NCBI RefSeq assembly: GCF_965199065.1
Contig: NZ_CBDAQN010000001.1
Span: 434,001-498,000 of the forward strand
DNA: 64,000 nucleotides
Direction: 5' to 3'
Source: Acidisoma sp965199065
Lineage (GTDB): Bacteria; Pseudomonadota; Alphaproteobacteria; Acetobacterales; Acetobacteraceae
Shown: positions 1-8,488 of the stretch, piece by piece
Layout of the letters: the number at the start of each line of letters is the position of its first letter
Numbering within the stretch: the first letter of the stretch is position 1
Made by a program: the position numbers and the translations under genes
The notes under the pieces: generated by a model
What the model saw: the letters and a program-made list of their open reading frames with translations, nothing else
Databases searched by the model: none
What the model was told of the DNA's origin: nothing

Positions 1-1251
1 TTGCGCGATCTACCGACGGATGTCGACGTGCAGGAGGGACCGCACTTCGACGAGCGGCACTACCACTTCGGTGTGGACCATGCCGACGGGCGGCCAAAGC
101 TGCTTGGGCGCCTGCTGCGCGACGGTGGCATCGAGTCCGTGCGGCTCATGGGAAAGATGGCGGCACCGGCGATCGTCTCGACGAAGCCACTGCTGATCAC
201 CGGCGGCGCAGGCTTCATCGGTGCCAATCTCGCCCATCGCCTTGCCAGCGAAGGCGAGCATGTTCTGCTGTACGATGCGCTGGCACGGCCCGGCGTGGAG
301 CAGAACCTTGCATGGTTGAGGCATCAGTTTCCCGACAGGATCTCTTTCACGCTCGGCGACACGCGAGACCGGGCATCGGTCACTCAGGCAACTGCCGAGG
401 CCGCTGCGGTTTTTCATCTTGCGGCGCAGGTGGCGGTGACAACCAGCCTCGAAGATCCCGAGGACGATCTCCAGACCAACATCATGGGCACCTTCAATCT
501 CCTTGAGGCATTGCGTCGCAAGGGCAGCGTGACGCCAATAATCTTTGCCAGCACAAACAAAGTCTACGGCGATCTGGCACAGGTGGAACTCGCGATGAGC
601 CATCAGGGCTGGACCCCGCGCGATGCCGCGTTGCGTCGGGACGGGCTAAGCGAGGACATGCCGCTGTCGTTCGCCACGCCGTATGGCTGCTCGAAGGGTG
701 CGGCCGATCAGTATGTACTGGATTACGGCCATAGCTTCGGGCTCCCGAGTTGCGTGCTTCGGATGAGCTGCATCTACGGTCCGCGCCAACTCGGCACCGA
801 GGATCAGGGGTGGGTCGCGCATTTCATGCTGCGCGCGGTCCAGGACGAGCCGATCATGCTGTATGGCGACGGACATCAGGTTCGTGACATCCTGTATGTC
901 AGTGACGCCGTTGCCGCGTATGTCTCTGCTTGGAAGCGCATCGGCGCAGTCGCCGGACAGGCATTCAATCTTGGCGGCGGACCGGACAACGCGGTGAGCC
1001 TGCTGAGCTTGCTGGCGCATCTCGAGGCAGTTCTTGGGCGTCCGATCGACGTGCGCTTCGCGGATTGGCGGCAGAACGATCAACGGTATTTCGTGGCCGA
1101 TAGTCGCCGTGCGCGCGAGGCACTCCAGCTTCCGCCGCCCCGCGCCTGGCGAGACGGGTCCGCGCTCCTCCTGCGGGAAATTGCGGACCGGCATAATGTG
1201 CGCCTGGCCGGCGATGCATTCAAGCAAACCGAGGCGAGGGTGCCGGCATGA
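1..1251 (+). CDS. NAD-dependent epimerase/dehydratase (CDP-paratose 2-epimerase-like), 5' end possibly outside the window
   Basis: Extended SDR that should act on a nucleotide-activated sugar. The NAD-binding motif GGAGFIG lies near residue 68 and the catalytic YxxxK appears as YGCSK near residue 228; the C-terminal half has the usual YGDGHQVRDILYVSD substrate-domain segment. Homology begins only near residue 60, so the natural start may be ATG 148 or ATG 157. The in-frame sequence before that (FDERHYHFGVDHADGRPK) resembles the tail of a glycoside hydrolase, so this could be the end of an upstream gene in the same frame or a real fusion. The stop overlaps the next start (ATGA). It is the first gene of a seven-gene glycan operon. 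Family assignment is secure; the exact sugar is not. Confidence 0.85.
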   Translation: MRDLPTDVDVQEGPHFDERHYHFGVDHADGRPKLLGRLLRDGGIESVRLMGKMAAPAIVSTKPLLITGGAGFIGANLAHRLASEGEHVLLYDALARPGVEQNLAWLRHQFPDRISFTLGDTRDRASVTQATAEAAAVFHLAAQVAVTTSLEDPEDDLQTNIMGTFNLLEALRRKGSVTPIIFASTNKVYGDLAQVELAMSHQGWTPRDAALRRDGLSEDMPLSFATPYGCSKGAADQYVLDYGHSFGLPSCVLRMSCIYGPRQLGTEDQGWVAHFMLRAVQDEPIMLYGDGHQVRDILYVSDAVAAYVSAWKRIGAVAGQAFNLGGGPDNAVSLLSLLAHLEAVLGRPIDVRFADWRQNDQRYFVADSRRAREALQLPPPRAWRDGSALLLREIADRHNVRLAGDAFKQTEARVPA

Positions 1252-2531
1252 AGGTCGCTTTGATCAACCCGGCTTGGGACTACTGTCGCAGCATCTACTT
1301 CGGTTGCCGCGCTGCTCATCTGCCACTCGAACTGGGTTACACCCGGGCCTTGCTCGAAACGGCAGGGCACGAGGTGCTCATGCTCGACGGTCAGATCCAG
1401 CACCTCGACACTGCGGCCATCGCTGGGCGCGTGCGGGATTTCGCGCCGGCGATGACAGTCATCACGACGGCGCCGACGTACTTGTTCTGGCGGTGCGCGC
1501 CGCCCGAGTTGCGAGTGCCGCGGCAGATGCTCGCCGCTTTGGGCGAAAATGCGGGCATCACGGTCGCTGTCGGTCCGCATGGTTCCTCGACGCCTGCGCC
1601 CGTGCTGCAGAAACTCGGCGTCGACATCGTCGTGCGCGGCGAATGCGAGGAGGTTGTCACGGCACTCGCCAACGCTCCTCTCCGGCGAGACATTCCCGGC
1701 ATTGCATATGTCGATGAGACGGCAACGGTGCAGGTTGTGGGTGAGCCCGCCGCCACTCGCTTCACGGATGCGCCCGCGTTGCGCTGGCCGGTTGAGTGGG
1801 TTCTGCGGCATGACCATCACCACCATCGCTTCGATTCGACGCCGGTCGGCGCCGGTGCCGAGGTCGAAGCGTCACGCGGTTGTCCTTACGCCTGTACTTT
1901 CTGCGCAAAAATGGATTTCCGCGATCGCTACCGCAAACGCGACCTTGATGTGTTGATGGCGGAGATCGACGGGCTGATCGCCCAGGGCGTCACCTATATC
2001 TACTTCATCGACGAGATTTTCCTCCCCCGCATGGACCTTCTGCTTGCGTTGAAGGACCGGGCGATAGAGTTCGGAATTCAGACCCGGATCGATCTGTGGA
2101 AGCCGGAAATGCTTGACCTGCTGGGTGCCGCCGGTTGCGTTTCCATCGAGGCAGGTGTCGAAAGCCTTACCGTCGAGGGCCGCGCTCTCCTCGCGAAGAA
2201 GTGCAAACTCGACACGGATCAATTGAGCGCTCTGCTGATGTATGCGCGCCGCAGCGTGCCCTTCGTGCAGGCCAACCTGATCCGGGCCGAGGACAACGAG
2301 ATGGACCTCGTGGCGGCGTGGCGTGCCGAACTACAGGAACACGGTGTTTGGGCAAACGACCCGGTGCCGCTGTTTCCCTATCCCAGCGCTCCCGAATATC
2401 GGAAGCTTTTTGGCGAGCCGGATGATCTCGCCTGGGAACGGGCGCTCGACCACTACCTCGGTCAATTCAACTCCTTCAGCGACATTCAGGAAGACCGGCC
2501 GCTGCCTTTGGTGGAGCTAGAGGCGTCGTGA
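1248..2531 (+). CDS. B12-binding radical SAM protein of a glycan cluster
   Basis: 427 aa. The N-terminal part (about residues 1-140) looks like a cobalamin-binding Rossmann domain (MKVALINPAW, then LELGYTRALLETAGHEV). The radical SAM cluster motif is CPYACTFC with Cys212, Cys216 and Cys219. A run of His at 189-193 precedes it. Members of this class use a 4Fe-4S cluster, SAM and often cobalamin for methylation or other radical chemistry on unactivated carbons. The gene overlaps both neighbours (ATGA before, GTGA after), so it is translationally coupled to an epimerase and a GT4 transferase. Modification of a sugar or lipid-linked glycan is inferred from that context; the reaction is unknown. 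Confidence 0.85.
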   Translation: MKVALINPAWDYCRSIYFGCRAAHLPLELGYTRALLETAGHEVLMLDGQIQHLDTAAIAGRVRDFAPAMTVITTAPTYLFWRCAPPELRVPRQMLAALGENAGITVAVGPHGSSTPAPVLQKLGVDIVVRGECEEVVTALANAPLRRDIPGIAYVDETATVQVVGEPAATRFTDAPALRWPVEWVLRHDHHHHRFDSTPVGAGAEVEASRGCPYACTFCAKMDFRDRYRKRDLDVLMAEIDGLIAQGVTYIYFIDEIFLPRMDLLLALKDRAIEFGIQTRIDLWKPEMLDLLGAAGCVSIEAGVESLTVEGRALLAKKCKLDTDQLSALLMYARRSVPFVQANLIRAEDNEMDLVAAWRAELQEHGVWANDPVPLFPYPSAPEYRKLFGEPDDLAWERALDHYLGQFNSFSDIQEDRPLPLVELEAS

Positions 2532-3655
2532 CAAGACACGCCGGTCCAAGCCGGGTATTTCTCTCTACCGATGCTGTCGGTGGGGTCTGGCAGTATACGC
2601 TCGAACTCGCACGCGCCTTCGCCCGGCGCCGTGTTGAGGTGGATATCGCCGTCCTCGGTCCTGGCGTATCCGCGGATCAACGGAGGAGAGTTGCGGATCT
2701 GCATGGTGTGCGCCTGCACGAGACGGGCCTGCCGCTGGATTGGACCGCCAATGCGCCGAGTGAACTCGATATCGCCTCCAACACGCTCGCTGCATTGGCG
2801 CAGCAGCTGAATGCCGATACGGTTCAGTTGCATACGCCGGCACTGGTTGCACAATCGCTATGGCACGCGCCGGTTCTCGCTGTCATCCACTCTTGCGTCG
2901 GCACTTGGTGGAGCGCAATGCGCGGTGGTGCCGACATCCCAGACGACTTCGTCTGGAGGATGGCGGCTGTTCGTACGGGTCTCCGGGCCGCTAGCTGTGT
3001 CGTCGCCCCGACACGGGCCTTTGCCGAGATGGTCGGGCGCACTTATGACCTGCAGCGCAAGATCGACGTGGTCCATAACGGGCGGGCGGCTGCGAAGTTC
3101 TCCCTGAAAGACCGAACGGAGCGTGAGGGCGTTCTGGCCGTCGGGCGGCTTTGGGACGAGGCAAAGAACATGACCCTGCTTGATGACGCCGCGAAGCTGA
3201 TGACCGCGGTTCCGGTCGCGGCAGCAGGTGCCAATCAAGGTCCGAACGGGGCAACAGTACGGCTGGGGCGGATGCAGGCACTGGGGATCCTTGACGAGCC
3301 GAAGATAGCTGAAGCCATGGCTGCGGCGCGCATCTTTGCGTCGCCGGCGCAATATGAGCCGTTTGGTCTTGCGGTGCTGGAAGCAGCGCACGCAAGTTTG
3401 CCACTTGTGCTGGCCGATATTCCGACCTTCCGCGAGTTGTGGGACGGAGCAGCAATATTCCTTCCGCTCGGGGATGCTGCGGTCTGGGCCGAGACCTTGT
3501 CTGATTTGCACGGGCAGCCTGAATCCTGCCGTCGCTGGGGCATGAAGGCACGTGCACGTGCCACGACATACTCCGTTGAGCGCTTCGACGGCGCGATGTG
3601 GGAGAAACATTCTCGGATGTTGGACCCCGCCGCTCGGGCCGCCGTCGCTGCATGA
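2528..3655 (+). CDS. Glycosyltransferase family 4 (GT-B fold)
   Basis: 375 aa, starting at GTG 2528 inside the stop of the radical SAM gene (GTGA). The N-terminal acceptor domain begins with FLSTDAVGGVWQYTLELARAF, the usual GT4 glycine-rich loop. The C-terminal donor domain carries the EX7E motif in YEPFGLAVLEAA, followed by SLPLVLADIPTFRELW. The fold and retaining-transferase class are clear; donor and acceptor sugars cannot be read from sequence. It probably adds one residue to the glycan built by this operon, on the cytoplasmic side of the inner membrane. Confidence 0.88.
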   Translation: MTRHAGPSRVFLSTDAVGGVWQYTLELARAFARRRVEVDIAVLGPGVSADQRRRVADLHGVRLHETGLPLDWTANAPSELDIASNTLAALAQQLNADTVQLHTPALVAQSLWHAPVLAVIHSCVGTWWSAMRGGADIPDDFVWRMAAVRTGLRAASCVVAPTRAFAEMVGRTYDLQRKIDVVHNGRAAAKFSLKDRTEREGVLAVGRLWDEAKNMTLLDDAAKLMTAVPVAAAGANQGPNGATVRLGRMQALGILDEPKIAEAMAAARIFASPAQYEPFGLAVLEAAHASLPLVLADIPTFRELWDGAAIFLPLGDAAVWAETLSDLHGQPESCRRWGMKARARATTYSVERFDGAMWEKHSRMLDPAARAAVAA

Positions 3656-3665
3656 GGACGGTTGA

Positions 3666-4775
3666 ATGAGGATCGTCTACTTCACCCACTCGCTTATCTC
3701 CTGCTGGAACCACGGCAACGCACACTTTCTACGCGGCGTGATGCGTGTGTTGATCGCCGATGGTCATGACGTACGCGTCATGGAGCCTGCTCAAAGCTGG
3801 AGCCGTGAGAACCTGCTGGCTGAGCACGGAGTTCAGGCACATCAGTCTTTCGCTGAGCAGTTCCCGATGCTTGCAGACAAAGTCACCATCATGGATGGTG
3901 AACTGGATGAGGCGCTCGACGGAGCGGATGTTGTTCTCGTCCATGAATGGAATGAGCCGGCGCTTGTGGCCGAGATCGGGGCGAAGCGCGCGCAAGGCGG
4001 TCGGTTCACGCTCCTGTTCCACGACACGCATCACCGCATGGTCAGCGAGCCGGACGCTATGGCGCGCTACGATCTGTCTGCCTACGACGGCGTTCTAGCC
4101 TTCGGTGAGGCTCTCAGCGAGGCATACCGCCGCTACGGCTGGGGCGAGCGTGTCTTCACCTGGCATGAGGCAGCAGACACCGATTTGTTTCATCCGCCCG
4201 AGACGGCACTTTCCCGTGACGGGGCCGTTTGGATCGGCAACTGGGGCGATGGCGAACGTAGCCTCGAGATCCGCGAATATATGCTGGATCCTGCGGGCGC
4301 CGTCGGTGTTCCACTCGATATCTACGGTGTTCGCTATCCGGAGGAGGCAAAGCTTGAGCTTGCCCGGCGCGGTATCCGTTACCACGGTTGGGCTGCCAAC
4401 GCGCGGGCGCCGGATATCTTCGCGCGACATCTGTTTACGATGCATGTGCCTCGCCGTTTCTACGTCTCGCATCTGCCAGGCATCCCTACCATCAGGATCT
4501 TTGAAGCGCTTGCCTGCGGTATCCCGCTGATCTCGGCGCCGTGGGAGGATGTGGAGCATCTCTTCTCACCCGGCAGCGACTTCCTGCAGGCGCGAACGCC
4601 GAGTGAGATGCCGTCACTCATGCGCGACGTGATCAATGATGATGCTTTACGGCAAGCGCTGGCCGCACGCGGTTTGCAGACCGTCCAGGCACGCCACTCC
4701 TGCGCTCATCGCGCACAGGAATTGCTTGCGATCGTCGACGGGCTACGACGTACACAAGCGAAGGCGGCCGCGTGA
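3666..4775 (+). CDS. CgeB-like glycosyltransferase, first of three tandem paralogues
   Basis: 369 aa, ATG ten bases after the GT4 gene with GAGG just upstream. The N-terminus (YFTHSLISCWNHGNAHFLRG) and the C-terminal IPTIRIFEALACGIPLISAP are the hallmarks of CgeB/Glyco_trans_1_2 type GT-B enzymes. The next two genes share the same layout (small residue-rich start, W-x-N-G-x-A, then R-x-FEA and an I-T/S-D/A patch), so the three arose by duplication. No signal peptide or membrane segment is seen, so it is probably cytoplasmic. Donor and acceptor unknown. Confidence 0.82.
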   Translation: MRIVYFTHSLISCWNHGNAHFLRGVMRVLIADGHDVRVMEPAQSWSRENLLAEHGVQAHQSFAEQFPMLADKVTIMDGELDEALDGADVVLVHEWNEPALVAEIGAKRAQGGRFTLLFHDTHHRMVSEPDAMARYDLSAYDGVLAFGEALSEAYRRYGWGERVFTWHEAADTDLFHPPETALSRDGAVWIGNWGDGERSLEIREYMLDPAGAVGVPLDIYGVRYPEEAKLELARRGIRYHGWAANARAPDIFARHLFTMHVPRRFYVSHLPGIPTIRIFEALACGIPLISAPWEDVEHLFSPGSDFLQARTPSEMPSLMRDVINDDALRQALAARGLQTVQARHSCAHRAQELLAIVDGLRRTQAKAAA

Positions 4776-5869
4776 TGCGTGTCGCCTTCTATGGTTCGAG
4801 CTTGCTGTCGTCCTATTGGAACGGTGCTGCGACGTACTATCGAGGGGTGCTGTCCGCTTTGGCGGCGTCCGGGCACCAAATCACCTTCTATGAGCCGGAT
4901 GCCTTTGATCGCCAATCGCATCGCGACATCGAGCCGCCTAATTACGCGTCCGTCGTGGTCTATCCGGCCACCGAGGAGGGCGTGCGACGGGTGGTGGCCG
5001 AAGCAAGTTCTGCCGATGTCGTCGTCAAAGCAAGCGGCGTCGGCGTATTTGACGACACATTGCTCGCGGGCGTCATGACGGCGGCACGACCTTCAGCGGT
5101 CCGGATCTTTTGGGATGTCGATGCGCCGGCGACGCTCGCTGAAATCGCCGGAGCCGTCGACCACCCCATCCGGCGGGCGCTCCCAGGTTTAGACGCGGTT
5201 CTGACCTATGGTGGCGGGCGCCCGGTGATCGACGCATACTCGGCGTTGGGAGCGAAGGCATGTCTGCCGATCTACAACGGGCTTGACCCGGCAACACATC
5301 ATCCCGTGCCCGCTAATCCGGCACTGGCAGCAGACCTCCTGTTCCTCGGCAACCGTTTGCCGGACCGCGAGAGGCGGGTCGAGCACTTTTTTCTTGCGCC
5401 CGCAGAGGCCATGCCCGACCGGTCTTTCCTCCTTGTCGGATCCGGCTGGGGAGACAAACGGATCAGCACAAACGTCAGGTTATTCGGGCACGCTGGCACC
5501 GGGCAGCATAACGTCCTTAACTCCTCGGCGCTCGCGGTGCTTAATGTCGCACGGGATAGCATGGCTTCCGTCGGTTTCTCTCCCGCCACCCGTGTGTTCG
5601 AGGCCGCCGGCGCTGGGGCCTGCCTGATCACCGATTACTGGGAGGGAATTGAATTGTTTCTGCGCCCGGACGAGGAGGTTCTCGTGGCGCGGGACGATGC
5701 CGACGTGATTCGTCATCTCTCAGAGCTTACGCCTTCGCGGGCGCGGCAGATCGGCGAACGGGCGCTCGCTAGAGTTCTGAGCGATCATACCTATAGACAG
5801 CGCGCAGCCCTCGTCGAGACGTTCCTGGCAGACGCGTCAGCTCGTCGACGGGCAATGGTGGTCCTATGA
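4775..5869 (+). CDS. CgeB-like glycosyltransferase, second tandem paralogue
   Basis: 364 aa from ATG 4775 in a TGATG overlap with the previous stop; an in-frame GTG at 4772 is an alternative. N-terminal FYGSSLLSSYWNGAATYYRG and C-terminal SPATRVFEAAGAGACLITDY match the neighbouring paralogues. The conserved C-terminal segment LFLRPDEEVLVA is nearly the same as LDTIFKPQEEIVVA in the third copy. Retaining glycosyltransferase by fold; substrate unknown. Coupled translation suggests a fixed ratio with its neighbours in one glycan pathway. Confidence 0.82.
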   Translation: MRVAFYGSSLLSSYWNGAATYYRGVLSALAASGHQITFYEPDAFDRQSHRDIEPPNYASVVVYPATEEGVRRVVAEASSADVVVKASGVGVFDDTLLAGVMTAARPSAVRIFWDVDAPATLAEIAGAVDHPIRRALPGLDAVLTYGGGRPVIDAYSALGAKACLPIYNGLDPATHHPVPANPALAADLLFLGNRLPDRERRVEHFFLAPAEAMPDRSFLLVGSGWGDKRISTNVRLFGHAGTGQHNVLNSSALAVLNVARDSMASVGFSPATRVFEAAGAGACLITDYWEGIELFLRPDEEVLVARDDADVIRHLSELTPSRARQIGERALARVLSDHTYRQRAALVETFLADASARRRAMVVL

Positions 5870-5879
5870 GGGGAACACG

Positions 5880-6968
5880 ATGAAATTCGTGTTTCTCGGG
5901 CTGAGCCTCAGCTCCTCGTGGGGCAACGGGCATGCTACAACCTATCGCGCACTGCTGCATGCGTTGAGCAAGCAGCATGATGTCCTGTTCCTCGAGCGTG
6001 ATCAGCCTTGGTATGCTAAAAACCGGGACATGCCTCAGCCTGGCTTCTGCGAGTTGAAGCTCTACAGCCATCTCTCGGACCTGGAAGAACACCGTGCTGA
6101 GATCGCCGCGGCTGATGCCGTCATCATTGGCTCATATGTGCCTGACGGTGCTGCGGTCACAACCTATATCGAGGACTGGGTGCGGGGCACCTACTGCTTC
6201 TATGACATCGATACGCCGGTGACGTTGAGCAGGCTCCAGAGCGGCGAGCGCGACTACGTCTCAAGGGAGACGATCCCGCTCTTTGATCTCTATCTCTCGT
6301 TCGCGGGCGGCCCAACGCTCGAACGCCTGAAAACAGAATTCGGTGCGCGCGCGTCAGCGGTGCTGTTCTGCAGTGTTGATGAGACCAGCTACTTTCCGAT
6401 GCCGGTGTCTCGGCAATGGGATCTCGGCTACCTCGGCACCTACAGTGCCGATCGCCAGCCCGCGCTGGAGAGGTTGTTGCTGGAGCCGGCTCGTCGGCTG
6501 CCGGAAAAGCGCTTCGTCGTGGCGGGACCACAATATCCCTTGGAGATAAAGTGGCCCGAGAACGTCGAGAGGATCGAGCATCTGCCGCCCGCGGAGCACG
6601 CGAGCTTCTATAACGCTCAAGGTTGGACACTCAACATAACTCGGGCAGATATGGTTGCTGCGGGATACAGCCCCAGCGTCAGGCTGTTCGAGGCCTCGGC
6701 TTGCAACACGCCGATCATTACCGATCCGTGGCCCGGACTTGACACGATATTCAAGCCGCAGGAGGAGATTGTGGTGGCATCGACAGCCGAAGCGGTCGTC
6801 GCCGCGCTCTTGATGCCGGAGGAGGGTCGGCGGCGCCTCGGCGCGGCCGGTCGTTCGCGTTGCCTGGCGAGCCATACGGCCAATCATAGGGCGGCGGAAC
6901 TTGTGGCGGCGATAGAGGCATCGCAGTTCGCGGACCCGGCACGGCTAAGCTATGTAACGGAGCGTTGA
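5880..6968 (+). CDS. CgeB-like glycosyltransferase, third tandem paralogue
   Basis: 362 aa, ATG 5880 after GAGGGGAACACG, a good ribosome binding site. Opens with FLGLSLSSSWGNGHATTYRA and carries SPSVRLFEASACNTPIITDP near residue 268, matching the two preceding genes. GT-B fold expected, with no transmembrane segments. It closes the run of four glycosyltransferases and is followed one base later by a UDP-sugar decarboxylase-like gene. Substrate unknown. Confidence 0.82.
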   Translation: MKFVFLGLSLSSSWGNGHATTYRALLHALSKQHDVLFLERDQPWYAKNRDMPQPGFCELKLYSHLSDLEEHRAEIAAADAVIIGSYVPDGAAVTTYIEDWVRGTYCFYDIDTPVTLSRLQSGERDYVSRETIPLFDLYLSFAGGPTLERLKTEFGARASAVLFCSVDETSYFPMPVSRQWDLGYLGTYSADRQPALERLLLEPARRLPEKRFVVAGPQYPLEIKWPENVERIEHLPPAEHASFYNAQGWTLNITRADMVAAGYSPSVRLFEASACNTPIITDPWPGLDTIFKPQEEIVVASTAEAVVAALLMPEEGRRRLGAAGRSRCLASHTANHRAAELVAAIEASQFADPARLSYVTER

Positions 6969-6969
6969 T

Positions 6970-7992
6970 ATGATGGCACGCAGCAACCGCGGAACCGCTG
7001 TCGTCGCCGGCGGTGCAGGATTTGTTGGCTCGCACCTTTGTGACTATCTTATCGCTGAAGGGTACCGCGTCGTCTGCGTCGATAGCCTCTTGACAAGCAC
7101 GCTCGATAACCTGAACCGCGTCCTGCGGGATGCGCGCTTCAGCTTTATCGAGCACGACGTTATCAAGCCGCTACCTCAGGGATTGGCGGCTGATCTCGTC
7201 TTCAATCTTGCCTGCGCGGCCTCGCCCCCTCTCTATCAGCTCGATCCTGTCCACACGATGATGACGAACGTCGTCGGCACGAATAACCTCCTGAGCTTTG
7301 CCGCCGAGCAAGGGGCTCGCTTCCTTCAGGCGTCGACAAGCGAGATCTACGGAAATCCTCTGGTTCATCCGCAGCCGGAATCCTACGCGGGCAACGTCAA
7401 CCCGACGGGTCCGCGCGCGTGCTACGACGAAGGAAAACGCGCCGCTGAAACGCTGTGCTTTGACTATATCCGCCAGGGCGTCGCTGATGTTCGGGTTGCT
7501 CGGATTTTTAACACCTACGGTCCGCGCCTGCGCGCCAGCGATGGGCGCGTCGTGTCGAACATGATCTCGCAAGCTTTGGCGGGAGAGCCGCTCACGATCT
7601 ATGGAGATGGCTCGCAGACGCGGTCATTCTGCTACGTGGATGATCTTATCGATGGCTTCATGAAGCTCATCCGTCACGAGCTGCCCTTGCCGCACGCGGT
7701 GAACCTTGGGAACCCAGTAGAACTAAAGATTGCCGATATAGCCTCGGTGATCCGGCGCATGACAGCCTCTGGCTCCGAGATCGTATTCTGTCCCCTACCA
7801 GTTGACGATCCTTGCCGCAGGAGACCCGATATCCGGCTCGCGCGCGAGATATTGGGTTGGCAACCGAAGGTCGAACTGGAAGAGGGTCTTCAGAGGACGA
7901 TCGATTGGTTTGCCGCTGCGATGCATCCATCGGTCGATGAGCACTATTCCATTGGCAAGCATCGCCCGGCTGTTCGGTTTGGGTCAGTGTAG
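6970..7992 (+). CDS. NAD-dependent epimerase/dehydratase, UDP-glucuronate decarboxylase-like
   Basis: 340 aa. The NAD-binding motif GGAGFVG lies at residues 14-20, the catalytic Tyr152 and Lys156 in CYDEGK, and the family signature ARIFNTYGPRLR follows. Compared with UDP-xylose synthases the segments NLACAASPPLYQLDP and YGDGSQTRSFCYVDD are well preserved, so conversion of UDP-glucuronate to UDP-xylose, or a closely related step, is likely. It would supply an activated sugar to the four glycosyltransferases upstream. Start ATG 6970; a second ATG follows at once. No terminator is visible after the stop. Confidence 0.87.
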   Translation: MMARSNRGTAVVAGGAGFVGSHLCDYLIAEGYRVVCVDSLLTSTLDNLNRVLRDARFSFIEHDVIKPLPQGLAADLVFNLACAASPPLYQLDPVHTMMTNVVGTNNLLSFAAEQGARFLQASTSEIYGNPLVHPQPESYAGNVNPTGPRACYDEGKRAAETLCFDYIRQGVADVRVARIFNTYGPRLRASDGRVVSNMISQALAGEPLTIYGDGSQTRSFCYVDDLIDGFMKLIRHELPLPHAVNLGNPVELKIADIASVIRRMTASGSEIVFCPLPVDDPCRRRPDIRLAREILGWQPKVELEEGLQRTIDWFAAAMHPSVDEHYSIGKHRPAVRFGSV

Positions 7993-8237
7993 CGCGTAGC
8001 CGCACAGCAAGAACGCCTACATCCAACGCATCCGCAGGTTCTCGACAACGAGAAGCGTATCGTCAGTGCGCGACGGCGTCAGTGGCCTCGCTCTGGGGCA
8101 TCGCTCACAGCCGGTGGCCGGATAGCACGGTTGGGAATTGGTGTAGGGTTCGAGGATCACCGGCGTCGGCAGCAAGCGCCTCATCCCGAACGGCGCCAAT
8201 TTTTCCGGTGTTGTCGCATCTTGAGATCGCGCGCCAA

Positions 8238-8468
8238 TCAGTCCGTCGCCGTCCCGCTGTCAGCGGTGATATCGGGCAGACCAGGTGTGTTGTCGTGCGA
8301 TGTCCGGTCAAGAAGATCACGGCACTCGTTCAGCCGATCAACGCTGTCGGCGACGTGGCGCTCGGCGTCGGCAATGCTCGCCTTGGACTTGCGGATGATG
8401 TCTTGGTCCTGGTCGAAAAGCTGTTGCTCGGACTCACCAACAGGCTCGCCAGCTCTATCGGTATTCAT
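8238..8468 (-). CDS. Small hypothetical protein at the end of the aldehyde oxidase operon
   Basis: 76 aa, highly charged, with a predicted helical middle (DQDIIRKSKASIADAERHV). Not a family I recognise. Real because a strong Shine-Dalgarno (GGAGGA) sits eight bases before ATG 8468, the gene follows the molybdopterin subunit on the same strand after 20 bases, and the composition is unlike the opposite-strand shadows. It might be a coiled-coil partner, but no function can be assigned. Confidence 0.55.
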   Translation of the reverse strand: MNTDRAGEPVGESEQQLFDQDQDIIRKSKASIADAERHVADSVDRLNECRDLLDRTSHDNTPGLPDITADSGTATD

Positions 8469-8488
8469 TGCTCGGTCCTCCGGCCTGC

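Noticed and set aside
8017..8199. 60-residue minus-strand frame after the first operon
   Set aside because: No ribosome binding site and no resemblance to a known small protein.
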